From contig CAZEGN010000003.1 in NCBI GenBank assembly GCA_964512325.1, forward strand, positions 1 through 64,000: a stretch of 64,000 bases of DNA, given 5' to 3'. Shown one piece after another: positions 44,150 through 51,347 of the stretch (its first letter is position 1; every line of letters starts with the position of its first letter). The notes under the pieces were generated by a model. The model was not told where the DNA came from. It did no database searches and worked only from the letters and a program-made list of their open reading frames with translations. Source of the DNA: JACQZO01 sp964512325. GTDB taxonomy: Bacteria; Patescibacteriota; Gracilibacteria; RBG-16-42-10. A program made the position numbers and the translations under genes.

Positions 44150-45524
44150 GGTGCTTTTTCATTAAGTAAATTGTACGTTCTGTATTTAGTACTTTTGTCT
44201 TGTTTTCAATTGCGAAGTAACGTGCGAATCCCTTTTCAAACATCTTTTCATTATAGTCAGGAAAAATATCCTTACGTGTGCGGAGCAAATACTGAACTTT
44301 TGAGTCCGATTTTGGTACAAACTCAATAATAAGATGATCACCTAATTGACTAAAATACTGTGCTGTCTTTTCAAATGGAACATTGTTGGAAATAGTCAAG
44401 TGGTGAATCAAGGCCAGGGCTATGCAAGTATGCGTTGGACCTCGGCTGGTGAGTGAGTCTCGTTCGCTGTTGTTCCAGCCGATAGCCGGACTGGGGTTCG
44501 TCAAATCTAACACAAGAGGGAGAATTGCAGTTTCTTTTTTAGTTTTTACTTGTTGATAGTTTTGCTCTACAGCTTGAGGATCGATGTCAAAAGAAAGAGT
44601 GGGGATGCCTTGATCACTGGCTACTCTACTAAAGTACCCATCATTGCCTCCTAGGTCCCACACTGACGAAGGTGAGAGTTGTTTAATAAACTGAGCTACT
44701 AGTGTTTTCTTGTGTTCCAAGCTTTGATCTGTGTAATTGGTTCTTTGGTAATAGTCTCCCCACTCAGTTAACTTTTTTTGCGGTTTGAGCTTTTTTATAG
44801 TTGAGATGAGACTGTCTACCAATCCTAATGACTGGAACTTGCTAATCTTGGCGGGAGAGCTATTTGTGTCTTTTCTTTCATAGTGTTTCTGACTTTTGGC
44901 GTGAAGGTGAATATGCATTAACGCTGAAAAGTGCCATTTGCTCCTTGTTGGCAGAAAGCTGGAAGCAACATCTAAGGGAATGCCATCTAACCACACACTA
45001 CTTAGTTTTCCTGCTTGAATGTCAGTGTAGTGCATGAGCATCAAAGGGGCGAGGAAATGTTGACAGAATTGACGATATGCCTGCCATGGTTTTCCTTCTT
45101 CGTATATTTCAAAAGAAAGTGTATCAATGAAAACAGGACTGCCACGTAAGAATTGAATATTATAGGCACTGGCATCTTTTAGTATCATGCCATGTTCCAA
45201 TGCTGTTTTTTGTATTGCTAGTGTCAGTAAAGCAGCATCTTTAAGCTGACTGAAGCACCATTCATAAGGATAAGAAATAAAGGGGATGTATTCAGGCTCA
45301 ATAACTTTGTAGCATTCTTCATTCGTAGACAGGTCTACTTCAGTATGCGGAATTAAATACTTATTTGCTACTAGTTTTTGATAGAGCCCTGAGCTGAATA
45401 AAAAATCGTAGTGTGTTTGGTAACTTTTATTTACTTGGCGAAGCAGCTTATTGTCTTTTTTAAACACGAAGCCACTGGGATCTCTAAATGAAGATCTGAT
45501 TTCTTGAGTGTTAGAGTTCATCAT
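44142..45524 (-). CDS. SAM-dependent methyltransferase, NoeA-like two-part protein
   Basis: A 460-residue protein from ATG 45524, which is 2 nt after the small gene's stop; an earlier ATG at 45569 would add 15 basic residues. Residues about 20-230 form a region of unknown role with HFLAPLMLMHYTDIQAGKL and SKWHFSALMHIHLHA. A methyltransferase core follows: SSVWDLGGNDGYFSRVASDQ (SAM loop, about 285-304), SFDIDPQAVEQN and ALIHHLTISNNVP. This arrangement is familiar from methyltransferases next to sulfatase-like proteins and the tiny YIDPG protein. The substrate is unknown; a sugar or phospho-sugar in the same glycan is a fair guess. Confidence 0.75.
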   Translation of the reverse strand: MMNSNTQEIRSSFRDPSGFVFKKDNKLLRQVNKSYQTHYDFLFSSGLYQKLVANKYLIPHTEVDLSTNEECYKVIEPEYIPFISYPYEWCFSQLKDAALLTLAIQKTALEHGMILKDASAYNIQFLRGSPVFIDTLSFEIYEEGKPWQAYRQFCQHFLAPLMLMHYTDIQAGKLSSVWLDGIPLDVASSFLPTRSKWHFSALMHIHLHAKSQKHYERKDTNSSPAKISKFQSLGLVDSLISTIKKLKPQKKLTEWGDYYQRTNYTDQSLEHKKTLVAQFIKQLSPSSVWDLGGNDGYFSRVASDQGIPTLSFDIDPQAVEQNYQQVKTKKETAILPLVLDLTNPSPAIGWNNSERDSLTSRGPTHTCIALALIHHLTISNNVPFEKTAQYFSQLGDHLIIEFVPKSDSKVQYLLRTRKDIFPDYNEKMFEKGFARYFAIENKTKVLNTERTIYLMKKHHG

Positions 45525-45526
45525 TG

Positions 45527-45664
45527 TTATTGTTTGCTTTTGGTTACTTTGCTTTTTAGTTTTTGCCACAAAACTTTCAAACCAAATAAACCTCCTACCA
45601 GACTAGCAATAATTACTTGAATTACCGCGCTGCCTGCTCCTGGATCAATATAGGCATACATCAT
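45527..45664 (-). CDS. Small YIDPG-motif membrane protein
   Basis: A 45-residue protein from ATG 45664 (45661 also possible; a longer frame from 45727 adds 21 unlikely residues). It begins MMYAYIDPGAGSAVIQVII, has one membrane helix (about 11-32) and a basic tail KLKSKVTKSKQ. The YIDPGxGS start with one helix and a basic end recurs in a small conserved protein that I remember next to sulfatase-like and methyltransferase genes in glycan loci. Its function is not known to me. The order small protein, methyltransferase, sulfatase protein is probably one operon. Confidence 0.65.
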   Translation of the reverse strand: MMYAYIDPGAGSAVIQVIIASLVGGLFGLKVLWQKLKSKVTKSKQ

Positions 45665-45748
45665 CCCCTTAAAATGAGGGAGACCGGAGATAATAAAAGA
45701 TGCGACCTGTGCAGTTTCATGTATCATGATGTGTCATCAATTTGTATC

Positions 45749-45772
45749 TTATCTTTATCATGATGAAGATAA
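45749..45772. promoter_or_regulatory. 24-bp near-perfect palindrome, possible operator
   Basis: TTATCTTTATCA is followed directly by TGATGAAGATAA, a 12+12 inverted repeat with one mismatch. It lies 85 nt before the small YIDPG gene on the minus strand, close to AT-rich promoter-like sequence. No T-run follows it, so an operator is more likely than a terminator. Confidence 0.4.
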
Positions 45773-45836
45773 TTCGGCAATTAAAATCTTGAGCCAATTT
45801 TCTATTTTTAGTCTAACACGTCTTTTTATGATTTTA

Positions 45837-47288
45837 TTAAAGCTTTTCTTTGCTCACAATATAACTAGTAGGCACCTCTCGCACATAGTGTCCTACGCGC
45901 CACTCTTTGCTTAGATCAATGGGCTGTTTGGCTAGATAGCTGTCTGTTAATCCTGGTGGATCAATAATGTAAACTTTTGGGCCGGCGAAATAGCCTAGGA
46001 AGCCGACATTGTTAAAAACAACGACATGTCTTTTGCCTACTGTGTTCTCAGCAACTTTGCGTTGTGCATCGCCGTATATAGCCCAAGGATGGGGAGGAGT
46101 TATGTCACTGCGAACTTGATTAATTAAGCCCGTGGAAAGGAAGTGAAAGTCGCGTTCACTGGTAATGCCAGAAGCGGGGATGGCCGGCTCTGTGCTAACT
46201 GGTTGTGAAAACTGGTAGAGGCTGGTGGCTAAAAATATCATCAGCGCGCCTGTGATAGTGCCCGAGGCAAAGGTGTTTTTAGTATCGCTGAAAATAGTAC
46301 TCAGCGTTCTATGTAATTGTGGCTGTGCACTCGCCAAGGCTAATACAAATGGTGCGGTGAAAAATCGGCCAGACATGAAGTCGCCACCATTTTTGATAAC
46401 ATAGAGAATGTAGAGTAGACCGCCCAAACATAAAGTGAAACTGAGCTTGGTATTGGCTGTTTTCCAGTAGAGTAGACTCATTACTACACTGAAAATTACA
46501 GTAAGTAGTGTAATTGGATCATTATGCAAACTATCCACAACATAAAGCAAACCCTGGAAAACAAGTTGGCTCAGCGGTATGCCTGTATATAGCTTGGCAT
46601 AATAGGTGTTGGGTAGTAAGTCGCCATAGTAAATGTACGCGAAGGTTAGCCAGGTAAGTAGGGGGGTGGAGCCTAGTAGTGTTGCTAACAGGGAGCGCCA
46701 AGAAATAGTGCGATACAGTGAAACTATGAGTGCGGGTAAAAATAGCAATATTGTATCCAGGCGATTGACAGCGCAAAATGCTGCAATGAGTGTGAGCAAA
46801 AAGTGTCTACGTAGAGGCGAAATTTGTTTGAAGGAGAATGTGGTGATGACGAATAAAATGATGAAAAAGTTGGTGAGTACATTTTCGAGGCCTGAAGTGG
46901 AAAAGTCGATAAATGCTTGTGATGAAAGCAATAGAGTGGCGGTGATGAACTGTGCAATGTTATTAGTAGTTGTCCGTTTTAATAGGAGATAGACTGTGAA
47001 GAGGGTGAGCAAAATAGAGATGCAAATGCTCGTGAAATAGATTTCGTGTGAGAAGTAGTAAGGTATGCTCAAAAGTAGCATCCACAGAGGATTGGTGTAG
47101 GTTTGTAGTCTGTCGCCGACATTCCAGACCAGCCCATAGCCATTAACAAAATTGTCTATCGTTCGAAAAGTAATATAAGCGTCATCACTTACCCAGGCAG
47201 TGCGTATAAGCATGAATGCCATCACTAACAAGATAAGTGCTAGGCTTACGTGCATAATCGTTTTTGAATTGTCAGTTTTTTTGAGCAT
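45837..47288 (-). CDS. GT-C-like membrane glycosyltransferase
   Basis: A 483-residue protein with about 11 hydrophobic helices and a soluble C-terminus of about 110 residues. The first loop is AWVSDDAYITFRTIDNFVNG (about 31-50): the DDAYITFR pattern with a following GYGLVWNVGDRLQTYTNPLW (51-70) is typical of GT-C enzymes related to mycobacterial AftB-type and bacterial ArnT-type transferases that use polyprenyl-phosphate sugars outside. The DD pair is likely catalytic or metal-binding. It has GGDFMSGRFF later. It overlaps tagA by 17 nt. The donor may be made by one of the two GT2 enzymes in the window. Confidence 0.78.
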   Translation of the reverse strand: MLKKTDNSKTIMHVSLALILLVMAFMLIRTAWVSDDAYITFRTIDNFVNGYGLVWNVGDRLQTYTNPLWMLLLSIPYYFSHEIYFTSICISILLTLFTVYLLLKRTTTNNIAQFITATLLLSSQAFIDFSTSGLENVLTNFFIILFVITTFSFKQISPLRRHFLLTLIAAFCAVNRLDTILLFLPALIVSLYRTISWRSLLATLLGSTPLLTWLTFAYIYYGDLLPNTYYAKLYTGIPLSQLVFQGLLYVVDSLHNDPITLLTVIFSVVMSLLYWKTANTKLSFTLCLGGLLYILYVIKNGGDFMSGRFFTAPFVLALASAQPQLHRTLSTIFSDTKNTFASGTITGALMIFLATSLYQFSQPVSTEPAIPASGITSERDFHFLSTGLINQVRSDITPPHPWAIYGDAQRKVAENTVGKRHVVVFNNVGFLGYFAGPKVYIIDPPGLTDSYLAKQPIDLSKEWRVGHYVREVPTSYIVSKEKL

Positions 47289-48186
47289 GATTTTGTGTAA
47301 AGTTACTTTTGAGTTCCTTTTCTACTAAACGAATGAATGAAATAGTGGCATTGCTGATTCTGCGCCAGCGATAAGGTTGTGTAAGTAGGCGCCATAGCCA
47401 TTCCAAGTGTAGTGCTTGCAGCAGTTTTGGTGCCCGTTTCGCTTTCCGCGCATAATCTTTATGAGCTGTTCCAGCCACAAAATCAAAAGTACCACCTATG
47501 CCAATTGCTAGTTTAACCTGAGGCAGCTGTGGTAAGTGTTCGGCAATCCAAATGTCCTGTTTGGGAAACTGAAATGCAACAAAAAGAGCATCGGCTTTGC
47601 TTGCAGTAATCCTTTGTAAAATGTGTGCCGCTTCTTCCGGACTAGGAGAACCACTGTAGGTACCAGCAATACGCAAGTTTGTTATCTGCTCGCCTAGCTT
47701 TGCGGCTACAGTTTCAGCCACTCCCGGTGCTGCACCAAGTAGAAAGATGCTTTGTCCTTTGTCTGCCAATAGCTTGATAAGTGGTATAAACAGATCGCTA
47801 CCAGTTACACGTTCCGGCAATGCTGTATAAATGCTCTTTGGTTTGAACAATATGGCTAGCAATGACCACCATAGCTTTATCTTAAATCCCCATCCACTTT
47901 GCATTTTGAATTTTGAATCTTGAATTTGCTTCTGTATATGTGTCGCCCAAATAATTCCAATGCCATCAGCTAGTCGTAAGTCTGCGGTTTGCAATGCTTT
48001 TTTAAAGTGATTGTTTTTCTCCGCTTCAACAATGAATTCTGGATTAATGGTAACAATACGGGTTTGTAGAGCTTGATCAACTCTCGCTTCAATCAAATCA
48101 AGCGCCTCCTTTTGCGTAACTGCATCAAAAGGTAGAGAAAATAATAAAATCTGCTTTGATTGACGGGGAGTAAGGGGGGAGTGCAC
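47272..48186 (-). CDS. WecG/TagA/CpsF family glycosyltransferase with repeat-derived insert
   Basis: A 304-residue GT26 enzyme, adding a ManNAc, ManNAcA or glucose-type residue to a lipid-linked GlcNAc. Signatures: FDAVTQKEALDLI, VTINPEFIVEA, RLADGIGIIWA (71-81), LPERVTGSDLF (123-133), FLLGAAPGVAE, FVAFQFPKQDIW and GIGGTFDFVAGT. Between GIIWA and LPERVTG there are about 40 residues where classic members have about 8-10. The first part of this insert (IQDSKFKMQSG, about 88-98) is the translation of an ATTCAAGATTCAAAATTC repeat; the second part is a hydrophobic stretch, LWWSLLAILF, that may add a membrane touch. It is divergent from nurA with only 43 nt between. Confidence 0.85.
   Translation of the reverse strand: MHSPLTPRQSKQILLFSLPFDAVTQKEALDLIEARVDQALQTRIVTINPEFIVEAEKNNHFKKALQTADLRLADGIGIIWATHIQKQIQDSKFKMQSGWGFKIKLWWSLLAILFKPKSIYTALPERVTGSDLFIPLIKLLADKGQSIFLLGAAPGVAETVAAKLGEQITNLRIAGTYSGSPSPEEAAHILQRITASKADALFVAFQFPKQDIWIAEHLPQLPQVKLAIGIGGTFDFVAGTAHKDYARKAKRAPKLLQALHLEWLWRLLTQPYRWRRISNATISFIRLVEKELKSNFTQNHAQKN
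47901..47931. repeat. TTTGAATTTTGAATC-type repeat inside tagA
   Basis: GCATTTTGAATTTTGAATCT and the following TGAATTTGC form a tandem-like AT-rich repeat within the coding frame, at the place of the family insert. Confidence 0.5.
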
Positions 48187-48229
48187 AATAAAAGTGATTA
48201 AAGTTTGCTAGTACAGGTAATTTCCCATC

Positions 48230-49174
48230 ATGGCTGACCTAAATGTTTTATTGCAATATGCGGCAAGGGTGCGCGATCGTTTGCTGACTCAACAAAAAAG
48301 TTTTTCTGAAAAACTACAACAGGCGCAGTCACTGTGGTTTGGCACTGTGCAGTCTAACTTACCTCTTGCTAATTACCAAATTCCTGCAGTGCTGGAACCA
48401 ACAATGTTGTACAGCATTGTTGCTGCTGACAGTTCACCACTAGAATTGTCTCGTCATCGTGCAGTCGAGCTTAAGGCAGTCTCATTGGCCAGAGTATATA
48501 CCGATTATCGGTTAGGATCAGAGCAAATTGAGCGCCGGATTGATGATCTTTATAAAGATGAAGTGGCAAGTTTAAGTAACCCTCTTTTAGAATTGGAATA
48601 TGCAGTGAGAAATAATAGAAAGGTGGATTTGGTGTTGATTGATGGTAGCTTAATTCGTTGGCAGTGGGAGCAATTAGTGGAACGTACGAAAAAGGATTTG
48701 GTAGAAAAATATGTTGCTCTCTTGCAGGAAAGTACAGCGCCGGTATTTGCGATAATAGATCATTCCCAGAGCAGAGATATTATAGAAACTATTGAAAAAG
48801 TTGAGCAGGTTGATTTGAACAACTTAGTTGATGAGGATTTATTTGAACTCGTGCTCGCCCCTAATACTTTCTCTCCTGTATTTCAGGCCCATACACCGAT
48901 TTTGCAATTGCATCCAGAGTATAAAGTTGGCTATGTCTATTATCGTGCTAGTCAGGGAGTCTTGCGCGTGGAGTTTTTGTTGCATAAGCATTTGCCTGAT
49001 GCTGCTTGGGCATGTTTTATTGATCAGACTCTTAAAGGCAAAGGCTATCCTTTTATGATTGCACGTGCTCATGATGCTTGTGTCGTGAGAAGAAAAGATA
49101 AGTTTTTGTTGGAGCAAAATCTGTTAAAGTTCGGACGAATGTCGCAAAAAGAAAGGCTTAAACAGCTAGGATGA
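48230..49174 (+). CDS. nurA: NurA-domain 5'-3' nuclease
   Basis: A 314-residue protein of the NurA family, nucleases that resect DNA ends in partnership with the HerA ATPase. Metal-binding positions are AADSSPLELSRH (Asp 67) and VLIDGSLIRWQW (Asp 138), followed by AIIDHSQSRDII and a late ARAHDACVVRRKDKFLL block with the conserved His-Asp. No HerA gene is near; instead a protein of unknown family follows after 58 nt and then secA. Function in DNA repair is inferred from the family. It could also be part of a defence or plasmid-type system, but no other such gene is here. Confidence 0.75.
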   Translation: MADLNVLLQYAARVRDRLLTQQKSFSEKLQQAQSLWFGTVQSNLPLANYQIPAVLEPTMLYSIVAADSSPLELSRHRAVELKAVSLARVYTDYRLGSEQIERRIDDLYKDEVASLSNPLLELEYAVRNNRKVDLVLIDGSLIRWQWEQLVERTKKDLVEKYVALLQESTAPVFAIIDHSQSRDIIETIEKVEQVDLNNLVDEDLFELVLAPNTFSPVFQAHTPILQLHPEYKVGYVYYRASQGVLRVEFLLHKHLPDAAWACFIDQTLKGKGYPFMIARAHDACVVRRKDKFLLEQNLLKFGRMSQKERLKQLG

Positions 49175-49232
49175 ATTAGTTGACTTTGTGGTTCTTTTGG
49201 TTTTAAATGCTGTTTCCTGATATTTGCTATCT

Positions 49233-51290
49233 ATGAGAGGAGACACTGGTTTTGAAATGCATGATGCGCTCTGGCCACCAGAGATTCCCAGACATATGGT
49301 GGTTTTTAATGCGCCTCAAGTATTAGAGGCTTTTATCCCGGCTGCCGATTATGTGGCCTATTTAAGTGAATATGCAGAACTTGCTTGTAAGGGTTTAGCT
49401 ACTGAACCGGTACAACCTCTTGCTCAAAAGTTGTATGAAGGTATTGTGGCGGGTGTTACTGGTGTGGTCTGGGGGGGCGGTGTTTGTCGTAATAAGGAAT
49501 ACTTTAAAATGGCGCTTGAGGCTTATCTTCGCTATTGGGATGTTACACCTACTATGTTATTGGCAGATCAGGAAAAGTTGTGGGAAATGGCCCAGCTTGA
49601 AGCAGCTATGTTGGCCCCTTCCGTACAAGAGGTTATGTTTACCAGTCATTTTGCTTATACTTTTTTGCAGGCTCGAGTTACCGCTGAAGATAAAGGTGGT
49701 CAAATCGCTCAACTCAAGGAGTTGCTAAGTGCATTCTTCTACCTAACTTTTTGTTCTATTTTGCAAGATGATAGCTTGCAATCACTGATTAAAGTTCAGC
49801 TTGCACCCTTGCCAGGTAGCCCCACAGGTGAAAAATCTGTAATACCTGATGATTTGGATAAAGCGTATGGAGGTCAGCCTCTGGCGACCTTGGCTAATGT
49901 GCAGCGTCTGCCCGCTTTAGGCGTGGACCCGGTAGTTGCGGCGCAGGCTGTTATTGAAACGCGTGAAGGTTTTGCTGCTGCAATTTACCATAATGGTGAT
50001 GCCTTATTGTTTCGTTATCCTGCTTTAGAATCAAGGGTGCGCAAGCTGTATGATGATTTAGTGACAGAATTTGGTAAGGGTCCTAACAATGCATTATTGG
50101 TGCAAGATTTAACCAAGTTTACTCATCTGGTAGAGAGGCGCTATGCTGCTATTTCAGGTGAATGTTTGCGGGATGCGGCAATTATCCGTACCAAAAAGAT
50201 GTGTGCAGAAATAGAGGAAGGTTTTCTTAAGAATATACCTGAGAAATTTGCTTTGGTGCGAAATATTGTGGATACAATAGCTGATTTGCGAAAAGCAGTG
50301 GTCGAGCTTGATGCTGATTTTGTCGTTGCCAAGAGGAAGGAGCGCGATCAGGTAAGAAGTGTCTTTTACGGTACAAAAATGGGGTATGGTGTGGCAGAGT
50401 TTTTGAGTAATCCTTTGCATGCAGTCTTGGCCTCTTCAGATGAGGAACAACAAGCTGTGGTAATGCTTCAGCAGGTGCTCACGCGTTCACTCATATTGGT
50501 GCCTATAACTACTCAGGTGCGTAAGCTGAAAGCTGAGGTTGACTTGGTAATAGGGGCTCAAGCCACTTCCAAAGGAAGTATAATTGCTGAGGATGAACGA
50601 GCTTATTTTGAGCCTTTATTTAGTTTGCAATCAGTATTGGCTAGCACCAGTGATTGGAAAGAGGCTAATTTGAGCGAGTATATCAGCCGTACCTTGTTGC
50701 CTTGCTTGCAAGGTGTAGATAAATGGTTTGTCCAATTTCAGGCCGCAGTTGAGCATATGGCAGAAAACTGGGCGACTTGGAGGGCTAGCATGTTTCAAGA
50801 GAAGCGGACAGGTTGGGATGAGGTAGTGGCGGAATATCGAGCACAGAAAGTTGATGAAAAAGCTTCTGCATGGCGCCAGGTTGGTAGTGCTGCTAAAGGC
50901 CTCTCTGAGTCTGCGCAACGATTATCTTGGAATGCTCGTGATGAAAATGGCTGGAAGAAATTACGAGCCTGTGTCATTGCCGGTTTGTTGAAAGGCGATA
51001 TTTACTATGGTGGCTATGGCATGCCATCAGGAAGTATTGTTGATCAGCTTGTAGCAGCGTTTGATATTTTCCCAGATCCGTCACTTCCTAAAAAGATTTA
51101 TCCGACACCATTGCTAGAAAGACCTGAAAAGTATTTTCCGGAAGAGCGGCGGGAGCTGTTTAGGCAGCGCTATATTTATGAGGGAGATGATTTGGAGCAG
51201 CCTGTCGCTGTTTTAGATATGCGTTTGGGTGTTCTGGAGGTGAGCGATATCCGTAAACGTCGCCCTACTCAATATAGTATGATCGGATAG
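49233..51290 (+). CDS. Large protein of no recognised family, next to nurA
   Basis: A soluble protein of about 686 residues (ATG 49233; a TTG at 49224 and ATG 49257 are other starts). I recognise no family. It looks mostly alpha-helical, without a signal peptide, membrane helix or Walker motif. Segments worth a profile search are LWPPEIPRHMVVFNAPQVLE near the start, an acidic and helical middle (TKKMCAEIEEGFLKNIPEKF), GDIYYGGYGMPSGSIVDQL near 610 and a C-terminal stretch EKYFPEERRELFRQRYIYEG. It lies between nurA (58 nt upstream) and secA (57 nt downstream) on the same strand. Co-transcription with nurA suggests a partner protein, but that is only inferred. Confidence 0.7.
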   Translation: MRGDTGFEMHDALWPPEIPRHMVVFNAPQVLEAFIPAADYVAYLSEYAELACKGLATEPVQPLAQKLYEGIVAGVTGVVWGGGVCRNKEYFKMALEAYLRYWDVTPTMLLADQEKLWEMAQLEAAMLAPSVQEVMFTSHFAYTFLQARVTAEDKGGQIAQLKELLSAFFYLTFCSILQDDSLQSLIKVQLAPLPGSPTGEKSVIPDDLDKAYGGQPLATLANVQRLPALGVDPVVAAQAVIETREGFAAAIYHNGDALLFRYPALESRVRKLYDDLVTEFGKGPNNALLVQDLTKFTHLVERRYAAISGECLRDAAIIRTKKMCAEIEEGFLKNIPEKFALVRNIVDTIADLRKAVVELDADFVVAKRKERDQVRSVFYGTKMGYGVAEFLSNPLHAVLASSDEEQQAVVMLQQVLTRSLILVPITTQVRKLKAEVDLVIGAQATSKGSIIAEDERAYFEPLFSLQSVLASTSDWKEANLSEYISRTLLPCLQGVDKWFVQFQAAVEHMAENWATWRASMFQEKRTGWDEVVAEYRAQKVDEKASAWRQVGSAAKGLSESAQRLSWNARDENGWKKLRACVIAGLLKGDIYYGGYGMPSGSIVDQLVAAFDIFPDPSLPKKIYPTPLLERPEKYFPEERRELFRQRYIYEGDDLEQPVAVLDMRLGVLEVSDIRKRRPTQYSMIG

Positions 51291-51347
51291 AGTTTCATTT
51301 TCTGCCAGGCATGTGTTAAAGTCTGTGCGCTTAAAAACTACTGTCTT

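Noticed and set aside
45661..45727. Longer 66-residue version of the YIDPG protein
   Set aside because: The family start YIDPG comes right after the internal Met pair; the 21 extra residues do not look conserved.
49820..49850. GSPTGEKS in the 686-residue protein as a Walker A motif
   Set aside because: Spacing is wrong (GxxxGEKS rather than GxxxxGKS) and no Walker B follows.
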